From Anas platyrhynchos (lineage: Eukaryota; Chordata; Aves; Anseriformes; Anatidae): a stretch of DNA of 64,000 bases. The stretch lies in NCBI RefSeq assembly GCF_047663525.1, contig NC_092604.1:11891501-11955500 (forward strand), written 5' to 3'. The translations under genes and the position numbers were made by a program. The notes under the pieces were generated by a model, which did no database searches, was not told the DNA's origin, and was given only the letters and a program-made list of their open reading frames with translations. Shown here in pieces: positions 40,001 to 50,780 of the stretch; positions within the stretch are counted from its first letter, which is position 1, and the number at the start of each line of letters is the position of its first letter.

Positions 40001-41382
40001 CAGCAAAGGGCTGTGCCCAGCAAGAAGGCGAGAGGAGCCGCGGAAAGCAATGGCATTTCAACCTCTTCAGAGCCAGAGGGGGTTAGAAACACATGGAGCC
40101 GCGTAATCATAATTAAAAACCCGAGCTCTTCTCTTCAGCTTGAAAAAGGCAGAGGGGAGGACCTTTGGACGAGGATTTTGTTGTGTTAGATGAGGATAAA
40201 TTCCACCGAGCAGTATTGCAGAACAAGTAGAAAGGAGCAAACAGCTCTGCTGGCTGAGCTCGTGGCTGTCCCAGGTCGTTGGCCACCAGCAGCCGCCTCC
40301 CCTGACTGCTCTCTGCGCACCCACGGACACCTTCGGGAACCTCATCGAGCACATCACGTCTGCAAACACACTGAGTACAGGTGCAAAATGAAGAAACAGG
40401 TTTAGCTGAAGGTACCACGGCCCCGTGGCTGTCCCGGCACACCCAATGCCCCCAGCAGACAGACAGACGGACGTCCAAGCGGCGCTTTGGGGAGTTGGGT
40501 GGTCCCGGTCCTGAGGCTCTGCAGTGCCTGGGCTGCATCGGACACCTCTGCAGAGAGGACGGCAGGGGGAGAAGTGATGGGGGGCTCACCCCCAGCAACT
40601 CAAGGACTTTACTGATTACCCAGCCAGCAGCAATGTTCTGAAGTTAGAGAGTTCACTGACTACCCTGCTCCGTCTGTTTCTGTCTTGTCCTTCAGGAATA
40701 AAAGATGGTCTGCCCCAATCAGAGGGAGATGTCAACATAAAAACAAAACAAACAAACAAAAAAACAACACCAGAGTCGTCCAGCCCTGGGCACAAACCCA
40801 GCCAAGGTCCTTGTCTGCCAAGAGCAAACCGATGCACACACTTGATTTGCTCGGGGAAGCTGACATTGGCTGAGTGTGACAGCCAGAAGAGCCACACCAG
40901 TAAATGCAATCAGACTGATGAGAATATAACGGAGTTATCGGGAAAAGCTGGGAGACTTCAGCAACAAGCACACGTCCCCTTGTAAGACGAGTGTCTGCCC
41001 CTGCCCAGGAACAAGACAGGCTCCTCCAGGGCACACTGGGGGGCCCTGCACCCCGTAACTTGGCCAAGGACCACACGGGGCCAGAGCATGGCCAGGATGC
41101 GACCCTTCTGCAGGCATCGACCCGGGCTCAGTTCAGGGCTTAGCCGAGGCAGCTCCCCCAAATCTGTGCCCAGCCTGCACACCTTGGGGCCCCTCCATGC
41201 AGGGCAGCAGTGACGGGGGGCTCCAGGCCTCCCACTGCCCCCTTCCTGGTGCGACAGCACCCAGAGGGGGGATGTGGGGTGGGGGGGTAGGGGCTGAAGG
41301 TGTCCCACACAAACTTTCATGGGATCACAGTGGGGAGAGGGCCTGCCAGAGCCCTGAGGGGTCACGGCGGTGCCCCCTTCTC

Positions 41383-41580
41383 TTTCCCTTCACCTTTTCC
41401 TTCCCTTCTCCCTTCCCTTTTTCTACCCCTTCCTTTCCCCTTCCCCTTATTCCTTCCGCTCTCCGATCTCTTTCTCTTCCCCTTCCTTTTTCCTTCCTCT
41501 TCCCCTTCATCTTCCCTTTCTCTTCCCATTTCCCTTCCCTTTCTCTTTCCTTTTTCCTTCCCCTTCCCCTGTCCCATCCC
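41383..41580 (+). repeat. ~200-bp polypyrimidine (polypurine on minus) tract
   Basis: The plus strand is almost purely C/T, made of CCTTCC, TTCCCC and CTCTTTCC words, with only a few A/G interruptions. In KCNT1 transcript orientation it is a purine-rich tract starting about 40 nt after the exon 1A donor. Such tracts can form triplex (H-DNA) structures and usually vary in length between individuals. Confidence 0.93.
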
Positions 41581-41619
41581 ATCCCCATCCCCTCCCGACC
41601 CCGCCGCCCCCGGCCCCAC

Positions 41620-41756
41620 CTGTGGGCGCTGCCATCGTCGTAGAGGAAGGTGCTGTTGGTGTAGCACTCGGAGCACCCCGCAGCCCCTCCGGCCGCCCTC
41701 CCCTCGGCCGGCCGGTAGCTGCCGGGCAGGCTCCGCTCCTCGCCCGCGAGCGGCAT
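41620..41756 (-). CDS. KCNT1: KCNT1 exon 1A, coding part (Slack-A start)
   Basis: The 137 coding nt give 45 codons plus AG. The ATG is at 41756-41754. The peptide begins MPLAGEERSL and ends SECYTNSTFLYDDGSAH, then the phase-2 AG that makes Arg with exon 2A. Mammalian Slack-A also begins with MPL and carries a YTNxTFxxDDG motif here, which supports this start. The middle is low-complexity Ala/Gly and looks poorly conserved. The donor reads CACAG|GTGGGG. The open frame upstream has only GTG and no in-frame ATG close by, so MPL is the natural initiator. The exon sits in a CpG-rich block, as expected for a first exon. Confidence 0.88.
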
Positions 41757-41825
41757 GGGCGCAGCGGCTCGGAGCAGGGCATGGGCGCCCCGCGCTGCCC
41801 ACGGCACGGCCGCAGGCACCGGCGC

Positions 41826-41873
41826 GCTCCCGGTGCCGCTCCCGGTGCCGCTCCCGGTGCCGCTCCCGGTGCC
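41826..41873 (+). repeat. 12-bp tandem repeat, four perfect copies
   Basis: GCTCCCGGTGCC is repeated four times without error, followed by a partial fifth copy. It lies 70-117 bp upstream of the Slack-A ATG, so it is probably in the 5'UTR or core promoter. Confidence 0.97.
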
Positions 41874-41981
41874 CGCCGCCCATCACGGCGAGCCCCGGCG
41901 CCGCCGCAGCCCGCGGGAGCTCCGCATCTCGGGGCCCGGGGGCTGCGGGGCCGGGAGGGATGGATGGAGGGAGGGAGGGAG

Positions 41982-42009
41982 AAAAAAAAAAAAAAAAAAA
42001 AAAAAAAAA
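41982..42009 (+). repeat. Poly(A) tract, 28 bp, within CpG-rich DNA
   Basis: Uninterrupted A run preceded by a (GGGA)n stretch (41954-41981) inside the KCNT1 promoter area; in transcript sense it is poly(T). Confidence 0.97.
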
Positions 42010-42480
42010 GGAGGAGGCGGCCGGGGGGTGGGAGCGGCTCGGAGGGGGCTTGTTTGAAGCGTGGGGGCTCGGCTCGGCACGGATCGGTTTGGCACTGCTC
42101 TGCTCGGCACGGATCAGCTCGGTTCTGCTTGGCACGGCTGCACCGCGCCGCCACCTGCCGGCCGCGCCCGGGGGGTGTTTGGGGGCTGCGTGTTGTTTTT
42201 TTTTTTATGGTTCGTTGTCTTTTTTATTTTTTTGGCCCCGAGAGCCGCGTCAATATTTGTGCTGCGCGCTGGAAGCACGCGGCCGGCCCCGGCCCGCTGT
42301 GAGCCGCCGGGCACTGATCTCCCCGGGGGGGCACCGCTGCAATAACACGGAGCCGCCCCCGGGTCGAGAAGGGCTTGGAAACGAGCCGGGAGCCACAGGG
42401 AAAGGGTTAAAGGGAGCCCGGAGAGCCTTCTGTCCCTTGGGTGCTCGGTCCTGTGTGACTCTGTGCCACGCGTGATGCGG

Positions 42481-45400
42481 TGCCACGCACCGTGCCATGG
42501 CCCAGCCAGCCCCCGTGGGCAGGGGAGCAGCTCTGCCCCAGCCCAGGCACACTCAGCAGTGTTGGTTTCTTGCTTTATTCCTCTCCCAGGGCCCGTGATG
42601 TAATGCAGTTGGGGTGCTTGCTGTGGGACCAACCTGTGGAGGTGACCAGGTGCCCAAAACCAAGCATCGTTTATTCCAAAATAAACCCTCGCAAAGAAAA
42701 ACTCCTTCTCTCTCTCCATGCTCCTCTTCCCGCACTCACCCCAAATGCCAACAGCCAGATAGATCAGACCCAGGGGAGGGTGACACCAGCCAGGAACACG
42801 CCGTGCCCCGAGGGGTGGCAGCCACCAGCTGGTGATGTGGCAGCACTCGGAGCCCCCTCGCTGCAGCCCCCAGCTCCAGGTGAGCCCGCTCAGATGCTTC
42901 GGGGTTTACGCATCTCGCCAGGCCCGGAGACTTTGTTTCTCTTGCAGCGTGCCTTCCTCCTCCTCTCGCTCCATATGGGCTCTCCTACACTAGGAGGCAT
43001 TTGAGAGAAAAGCAATTAATGTTGCCTGTGCGATCCTTCCATGTGATGCTTCCCGGCCCATCATGCTTTTAAGAAGGAAAGTTATTCTTCATTCACTAAT
43101 TGCCTCGCATTATCGGGTGCAAAATGTTAACGTGCAGCTCTGCGAGCAGAGGGGGCGGGTGGCACAGCGGCGTATTGACATGCGAGGTGATAACACAGGT
43201 GTGGAGGAGGAATTATTTAAAACGTTACGGTGGGGGTGGGGGTTGTAAGGGAAAAGAAGTGAAAAAAAATGAACGAGAAAGAGCCAGAAGAGGAAACCCA
43301 TCCCCACCTGAGTGCTGCAGCCCAAGCAGCAAGGCAGGTCCAGAGCCACGTCTGCAAGGAGCTGTGTCCATGAGTGGAGGCCACGTGCTGCAGGGACACC
43401 ACTGCCACCACCGCCTGTCCCTGGGGGGCACCTGGCTGCTTGGGGTGCCCCCAGCCCCAGCACTGCCCCCAGCACCGCCGCTCCGGGCTCCTCGTGTTGA
43501 GGGGGTGCAAGGGGAGCCTCTGGAACAAATCATTTCTCAGCCTGGAATTAAAGGAATAAAACCAAAATACTGTCCCCATTGTTTCCAAATCGGGAGTTTA
43601 AAGGAAGAAAACCCTCCTGGGAGCTCATACGGTCAGCACCAAGCACCCACCTGCACAGGCTGAAGGGAGAAGGGGAAAGAAGGACTTCGTGCTGCCAGCC
43701 TGAGCCAAGGCAGAGGCAGCAGCCTGGGTGCTGAGCACAGGATGTCCGGACGAGATGTGGGCAGTGGGGACAGCCAGGCTGGTGGTGGGAGTGGAAGAGG
43801 ACATCCTGCCCTGGCCTGAAGCTGTCTGTGAGCTCCAGGAGTCACATCTTGGCAGTGCCTGGGCACACAGAGGAAGCAAACAGCTAGCAGGAAGCTCTCC
43901 TTGCTCAGGCACGGATTGCTTTCAGCTCTAAGGTTGCCCCACTTTGCCTGGACGTTTTAATTACAGTTGGCACAACGAACGGCAGCCGTCCCAACAAACG
44001 GGCACCAGCTGCCCCCAACCCATGCTCCTGGGCTTGGGGATGTTGTGGCCACTGCGTGGAAACCCCAGCCCGGTGGGCACAGGGACCCCTTTGCTCTCCG
44101 TGTGGGCTGGAGCTCACTGAGCTGAACCCTGAGGGCATCCCACAGCCTCGGGAGCCTGCTTTCCCCATATTTTCTCCCCTGAAGCCACACTGCCACAGAG
44201 CACCTCTTCCTTTGCGTTGTGGAAAGGCTCACTGAGCGCTCCTGCTCCTCCCTGCAGCCTTTCCCCCGCCGCTGGGCAGCGTTTGTTTTTGGCTCTCCGC
44301 TCCCCAGCTCTCAGCAGTGCCACGCAGATGCTGCCCTTCCCCTCCACCAGCACTTCTCTGAGGTTAATGGCAGTAAGATTCCCTTCTCTTTGGAAACGCG
44401 TTCAGCTCCCAGCTCGCAATGCCCCAGGATCAAGCTTGCACCTTCCCAGCAGCCGTGGGTAACGCCACCACTGCTCATTAAAGGCCCCTCCACAGCATCC
44501 CCTCCCCAAAGCACAGGGGGGCACAGGGGGGCACAGCCCCCCGGTCTGGCTGCCCAGGGAGGGGCCCGGCTCTGGCGCTTTGTGTCTGGAGGAGCAATAA
44601 ATAAATCTGTGGGAGGCGGCGGCGGGGATGAGTCAGAGGCACGAAGGAGAGAAAGTCATTTTCTGAAGAATGAATTAACCAAGTCCGGCATGCCTCGGTG
44701 CTCCGGAGCCAAATAAATATCTTGTCAGAGGGTGCCCTGATGTGCCCAAACTCCCTGATAACCCCCACGCGGAGGGCACTTGGCCACGGCTGGGGGGCTG
44801 CAGCTCCATCCCCATCCCTGGGGCACCCCCATTTCCACACAGCAGGCACCATCCAGCACCACGCAGGCACTGCAGGATACAGAGAGGAAGCACTGGGGCA
44901 TGGCCTGAGCCCCAGGAGCCTGCATTCAGCCCCCTCACTTTGCATTTTTGGGTATGGCACACGTGGAATGAAGGAAGACCCCGTCGCTGCCAGCACCGCT
45001 GCAGCTGCAGAGCACCCGCGCAGACACGGACCACGCAGCCCAGCTTGTTCCTCACTGCAAACGCTGTCAGAGCGTGGGCCGAACCCAGCCAAAGCCAAGC
45101 TTCATTCAAGGCTCCAAATGTTTCAGATGTTTCACATCTCATGCAAATTTCACATGAAACCTGGATTCGCCAGGGATGAATTCAGCTCGTCTCTAACTTC
45201 AGGGAATGGAAGGGGAAGGTGGAACTGGCGTGGTGTGCTGTGAAAATCGGCAACAAATGGAAAACTTCTGGCCTACAGCAAAATAGGTGACTTTTCTGAC
45301 AAGTTGACATCTTGGCAGAAAGACAACCAGCGCAGCCAAGGGGCTGGGAGCCCTGCAGCCCCCAGCTCGACATTTTTCATAAGCTAATGCTCTCTCGATC

Positions 45401-48400
45401 CAGCTTACATTTAGCTCCGTATTTCTGATGCCGACTGTAGCACTTAGAGAATGCACAGAGGGTTTTGAGCTGTCTTTATCAAAGAATATAGTGGTAGCTG
45501 GCTGTCAAAGCTGTCATTAAACTCGAAAAGTAATAATCAAACATACACATACAAAAAGATGGAGCTCTGTAATTCCAAGACTGATGTATGCAAAGAAAGA
45601 ATGAATGCTAGGAACTTGGCTATAAAACATGTTTTTAATGCAGACAACTGAGCCATTGCATAGGAAAAAAGACACCCTCATTTGTACGCCAGGAGTGGCC
45701 GATCTATTTGTCTAATTTGTCAGCACTCTGGTTTGTTGTTTTAAGTTTTCTGCCTCCATTTAACACCCTAAGGAACATTAAATATCAAAAAACAAATGAA
45801 ATGCACGCTAAGAGTATTTCTATAAACCTTCTCTTCCATCACCTCCCAAGCTTCATGGAGAATTTAGGGTAAAGCATTGCTTGCAGGATCTGAATCATAT
45901 CTTTAAGCAAAAACATTGCTATTAGGTGACTAAGACCAAAACAATTGTCTTCTGTTATTTATTGCAACTGATGCTGTTATTAGAAACCAGACATGTCCCT
46001 TTCCAGCCCCTTGCGCTATCTGCTCTGCGTGCACTGGTGAAACACAGCAAAGGACACAAAAATCTGGCTGGGCACCAGCTCAGGGGAATGGTCCCAGCAA
46101 GGGGAACGTGTCCTGCCACGGGTGCCCCAAACTGCTGTCTCTGGGGGCTCAGCACCACCCAAGGCTGCATCCTTCTCTCTCCTTGCCACAAACACACACG
46201 CTCCCAGCTCCTTTTTGCATTACGCATGGAAGCTTTGTATTTTTCCCCCTTTATTCTATTAATTTTAGCCCAAGAGGAACCGGTGCCACCTGCAGCCCAC
46301 AGGACGTTAACCTGGGTGCCAGAAAGCAGAGGGAAACCCTGGCACAGCAGCAAGCAGAGGACAGGCTCAGGCTCAGGCGGCTCCTGGCAGCCCCTCCAGG
46401 CACAGACATCCTTGTCCCCTCTCCCCAGCACCCTGCACCAGAGCAGAGGGAAGACGGGGCAGAAACTTCTGGTTCTCTGTGAAAATTGTGGAAGGAGGGT
46501 GAGAAGAGCAGCCTGCCTACACATGGCTCACACACACAGGATCTGGCATGCCTCTGGAGCCAGATCAGCCAAGCGGAGGGCTTAAAGCCTGCCTGTATGA
46601 ATCAAATTGGTTTTGGGGAAGGTTTTGGGTGGATGGCAGGTGGGATGAAGGCTCTGCAGGGAAGGGCAGCACATGGCACAGAGTGACTACATGAGGACAT
46701 GTGATAGATAGAGCCTGGGTTCTCATATTTGAACAAATGTGTGTCTGAAATCGAGTTTTCATTGATTTTCCCCAAAAAAATCTCTGTCTGCCCTCCCTCG
46801 CCTGCACCATCACTCGAGAACTGTGCGTCATCCAAAGCCTTCGCATGCTCAAGAAGCAGACTCAGGCAGAGAAGCAGCGAAATGGGCTTTGCTCCCCCTT
46901 CCCAAATGTTCGAGCACCAGGAGGGAAGCCAGGAGACTCAGAAAGGCGTTTCAGGAATCTGTGGGCACGGCTGCTCCCTGCAGCACGTCACACCGGGCGC
47001 CCTGCAGTGGGACAAGGGATGGGCACACGCTGGGCTCTGACCTCCCGTATCTCAGGAGTTCAGAGTCCTGTCCTCTCAAACATCAAACCCAAATCCCAGC
47101 CACACGTTGCTCTAAATGCTTGCCATTCAGATAGGTCAAGTTGTCTACAGTGCTGTCAGTGCATCCCTGCTACTGTTATGAGGTTCCCTTGGATATAAAA
47201 TAAGGAAAATGTGAAAATCTCTTACAAGAAACAAGCTACAACCCCGTGCCTCAAGAAAACCCATTTTTCTGGTCATTTCCCTAATTTACACCCACAAGAT
47301 TTCCTAGGGTTTAAGAGAAGATGCAGGAACAAAACATTTTACCCAGACCAACCTGAGCTCAGTCCCTGCAGGGATCCTGAACTTCCTCTTCTTCTGCAAG
47401 CTCATGAATCTCACAGGGAGCAAGGTTTTCCCTGAACATGTTTGACTTCAGCAACTTGGAAAGCAAGATAGGCTGATAAAGAAACCGCCGTGTATTAAAA
47501 CACCATATGTTACTTTTGCCCAAACCCTGAGTTTCTAAAGACGTGTTGATTTTTCCCCAGCAAACCCTGCAGAGCTGACAGCTCTCGTGGCACCCAGACC
47601 GGTTATGGGACCCCCCAGAGCTCACCGCTGGTCCTCAGACCTCTCCCAGTGTGACCCCACCAGGCTCTGTGGATAAAATTTATCAGCTGAACCTCATGGA
47701 ACAGCTTTGGTTGGATAATGTAAATACATGTCTATTTTGTATGCATATATTTTGTATGCACATGAGTACGTGACTATGTGAAATTACTGCTGCTACCACA
47801 AAGCCATGCAAAAGCAATGACTTCAGATGTACTGCAAGCATCACGCTGCGTGAAATTGCAACAGGGCTGATACACATGTGGGTCTCATTGTTATTTTAGA
47901 AACGCACAATTGGGAAGGCCAATATTTTTCATGGCAGTGGTTTCAAATACTAGTATTATTTACTTATTAAACAGTTTAGCTGGAGACAGAGCATCTTCAA
48001 AGGAGGATTTTTTTTTTCTCAGAATGTGTATCTGGGGCTACAGTGCTATATTATTATACATGAAAAATATTTCCTTATTAGCTTTTTATTTCAGAGAACA
48101 CATTTAACTGACACTTCCCCTGCTGACAGCTTGCCAAGCTTCAAAGCACAACTTCTCAGAGGACTGCAGTGATTTCGAGGCTCGTCCAGACAAAGCTGTA
48201 GCCCAGCTGACACACAGCCTACATGAAAGGAGGTTTCCCAGTTTTTGGAGATCCTAAAGCTCTGGTTGGGGCACATGTGCTGTGTTTGGACTGTTCTTCA
48301 GAAGGGGACGGTGCAACTCCCTGCTATGGCTGCATCAGCTGCCCAAGAAGACGAGATTTTCCTTGCCCACAAAGAGAAAATTTTGCTGCCAGGAGTAGTT

Positions 48401-49850
48401 GGAGGGGTGTGGGGGAAACCTTTGGTCACCTAAGCGAGAAGTCCAAACTCTTCTCCCTCTCCTAGGGACACTCACCTGGTGCTGGCTCCCCCAGGGATGT
48501 TTTAGTGATGGTGTGAAGGTCGGAGCAGCACACCCTGGGTCTCACAAAGCCCATAGCCGCAGACAACCACAGCAGCAGCACACCCTCCTTGCACTCCTTC
48601 AACCTGGGATTCACAAACTGAAACACACCCTTGCCTGTGCAAAATCTCTTTAAAATTAAAAAATAATGATCTTTCCACTCCAGAAAGAGGCTGCCACCTG
48701 CCTGCTCCCCCCCAGCCCTCCCCACGCAGCTGCTGGGGACCCTCCCGCCCCGTGCACCCCCTTGGTGCTCTGCAGGCGTTAGGCCTCGCGGAGCTGCTGC
48801 CAAAATCAGCTCCCCCCGCTGACACCTCCGTCCTGTTTGTGGTGTCTTTGGCACCTCCCACACCAGCACTTCCAGTCCCCCGCCGCTCCCCAGCCCAGTA
48901 AGCCCCAGTGAAGGCCGTGGCTGAGCCAACGTCAACACGCAGAGGCTGCGGCACGGCCTAGGCCGCCACCCGAGGTCCCTCTGGGGGCGGTCATTGCAGC
49001 TCTGTACCGGGACGTGCAGCCAAAACCAGAGCACAAATACCTTTAGTCAGGGCAGAATATGGGTGGGCAGAGAGCAAAGGAAAAGACAACACAGTCATCT
49101 TGCTAGGGTTCACACTCCCACTCTGGTAAATGGGTGCTGGAGGAGGCAGGAGGGTGGGGGACACCAAAACATCCCCAGTCTCCAAGCCATGGGCCCCCAA
49201 GACGCATCCCCAGCTGCACACCATCAGCTCCTCGTGCACAGCTCCTGCTTCATGCCTTGCTCCATGAGACCCACTGAAAACAGCCAGCATCAAATGATGC
49301 CCTGCTTTTCCCTGACTCCCGAGAACCCCAGCACAGGGAAAATCCCTTTCCCCCACCCCTCCCAGACTGCCCCCAGGACACTGCAGAGCCTGGCCCAGCA
49401 GCACCCAAACCCCAAAGTGCCCAGGGCATCCCCTATGTCCACAGGGAGCCCTTCCAGCCCTGCACGGTCACCCCACCACCAACAGGGTGCTCCCAGCTCC
49501 AGGATAGACCGACCTCATCCTACAGCAGCTTTTGTGTGCCAAATCTCTGCCTGGGGAGGGGCAGAGCACCCAGCACGGGGGTGAGGAACCAACAGGAACA
49601 CAGCCCAGCTGTGAAAAACAAAAACCCAGGCAAACAGCAACCAACTGCCAGACCTAACGCAGCTCAACGCAGCCAAGGGACTTGTTTTTACCAAGGTTGC
49701 CCCAGCAGTGGCTTCAGTTTGTTACTCCTCAGACTTTACCGCAAGCCCCACTTAAAGGCTGGGAGTTAATAAAGGCAACAGCTCGGGCTTCGCTTGCTTT
49801 GTGCTTCATGCAGCTGCAACACGATCGCCCCCAGGATCATCTTTCCTCCC
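42481..49850. other. Intergenic spacer between KCNT1 and B3GALT9
   Basis: About 7.4 kb with no recognised gene, RNA or intact mobile element. FBXW2 and MEGF9, neighbours of B3GALT9 in mammals, are not seen here. An AT-rich island at about 45460-45930 stands out from the GC-rich surroundings and may be a conserved non-coding element. Short open frames are scattered on both strands and none resembles a known protein. Confidence 0.6.
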
Positions 49851-49991
49851 CGCAGGCAGGCGAGGTGGAAGCCGCCGTGTGCGGGTTCGGGCGGTAACTC
49901 AATCCTGCAGCCCCAGATACGCCCTGCTGCCGAGGAGAAGCTGCCTCCGAGGGGAACGCGGAGCCCACCACACGCAGGGCTCCCCACGGCC

Positions 49992-49997
49992 ATGCAG
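49992..49997 (+). CDS. B3GALT9: B3GALT9 coding exon 1 (Met-Gln only)
   Basis: ATGCAG is followed directly by a near-consensus donor, GTGAGT. Joined to the 50781 exon it gives MQLTLCRLRTHQWCF, the N-terminus I recall for mammalian B3GALT9 proteins. The large exon's frame has no ATG between its acceptor and Met-25, and upstream of the acceptor that frame opens only with GTG. A spliced two-codon start exon is therefore the best explanation. Confidence 0.85.
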
Positions 49998-50780
49998 GTG
50001 AGTGCTGGGGCTTGGGCACAGCCTCGCTGCAAGGCATCTACTGGGTGTCTGCTTTGGGCTCCCTCCTCTCCATGAGGTTGGGCTCGCAGCTGCTGTTTGT
50101 GTTAGGGGAAGGGGAGCAGCAAAAACACAGTCTTGTGCCTATGTGGCTGTGCATGATGGCACCAGGCTGAGCTGGAGCCTGGCAACGCAGGGGTCTCAGC
50201 AAAATCCCTCCTTGGGGTTGGTGAGAGGGGGCTCAGCTGAACCAGCAGCACCCAAGGAGCAGGAGGGTCGGGGTCGGTGTTGGGCAGAGATGGGCTCAGT
50301 CCTGCTCCATCACTACGGGGCCACAGCTTCCCCTTTCCCCTCCTTCCCCTTTCCCCTCTTGCCCTGCCAGGTCTCACAAGGTGCTGTCAGACCAAGCACC
50401 AAGGCTCTCCTCTGAGGATGTATACTGTCCTTACAGGTCCTCACTAGGAGCTCAGGCCCTCAGTAACAGGCTAAAACCACCCAGAAAGCATTAGAGCAGT
50501 CAGTTACTCCTCGGTATTTCCCCAGGTGGATGTGCAGGGATGAGCCATTTAAGCTACAGCATGTTAATGTTCTCAGCTTGAGATCTCACTGCACCACATT
50601 TAGGGCTGGTTGGGTTTTTAGGAGGTAAAAAGCCTTACACTTAGTACGTGTACAAATCTAAATGTCACGGTTCCATTTTGCCTCAATGTACTATAAAATG
50701 TATTCTAACGGTGTTATAAAATAAAAGCCTTTCCAGGCTAGTAGCAAGAGCATTCAGTGCCTGTGTCTTTTCTTCCCCAG
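49998..50780 (+). other. B3GALT9: B3GALT9 intron
   Basis: GT (49998) to AG (50780), 783 bp, with a pyrimidine tract CTTTTCTTCCCCAG at the 3' end. No other feature was recognised in it. Confidence 0.85.

Larger units (their letters stand above)
28700..41619 (-). other. KCNT1: KCNT1 intron between exons 1A and 2A
   Basis: About 12.9 kb with no recognised exon on either strand. It holds an A-rich low-complexity patch (30000-30040), an ATTT microsatellite (35654-35682), a 27-bp A run (36007-36033), a degenerate LINE relic (36370-37090) and a pyrimidine-rich tract next to exon 1A (41383-41580). The long minus-strand open frame at 37990-39048 lies in GC-rich sequence and resembles no protein I know. 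Confidence 0.65.
1..41756 (-). other. KCNT1: KCNT1 gene, 5' part (Slack/KNa1.1 sodium-activated K+ channel), alternative leader exons
   Basis: This is the gene span from the Slack-A start codon to the window edge; it is 3' truncated. KCNT1 encodes a plasma-membrane potassium channel opened by intracellular sodium, active mainly in neurons. Three exons on the minus strand encode only the cytoplasmic N-terminus. They are 1A (41620-41756), 2A (28538-28699) and 1B (7503-7651). The identification rests on the 2A stretch [16 protein letters not shown], which is characteristic of Slack-A and of the paralogue KCNT2, and on the 1B stretches MARAKLKNSPSES and SLGSDVGQR, which match Slack-B. The pore, transmembrane and RCK exons are absent and should lie at coordinates below 1. 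Exons 2A and 1B both end in AG at phase 2, as required to join one shared downstream exon. The introns visible here are about 12.9 kb (1A to 2A) and about 21 kb (2A to 1B), plus at least 7.5 kb after 1B. Confidence 0.93.
41757..42480 (-). promoter_or_regulatory. KCNT1: Slack-A promoter / CpG-rich 5' region of KCNT1
   Basis: A dense CpG and GC-rich block sits immediately upstream of the Slack-A start codon, interrupted by a 28-bp A run and a T-rich patch (42196-42232). It contains a 12-bp tandem repeat and a pair of GCTCGGCACGGATC motifs 30 bp apart (42072-42085 and 42102-42115). No TATA box was evident at a fixed position; a dispersed CpG-type promoter is inferred. The transcription start was not determined. 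Confidence 0.55.

Noticed and set aside
41757-41819. N-terminal extension of Slack-A upstream of MPLAGEE
   Set aside because: The upstream frame opens with GTG only. Mammalian Slack-A also starts at MPL.
41300-42475. 391-codon plus-strand frame and overlapping frames of 310 and 257 codons
   Set aside because: They are produced by the polypyrimidine tract and the CpG-rich promoter. Frames are open on both strands in the same place, and the real coding exon there is KCNT1 1A on the minus strand.
42481-49850. FBXW2 or MEGF9 exons expected next to B3GALT9 from mammalian gene order
   Set aside because: No WD-repeat, F-box or laminin-EGF-like coding sequence was seen in the spacer.
50757-50780. 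In-frame extension MPVSFLPQ at the 5' end of the B3GALT9 frame
   Set aside because: It starts with GTG, not ATG, and consists of the intron's polypyrimidine tract and CAG acceptor.
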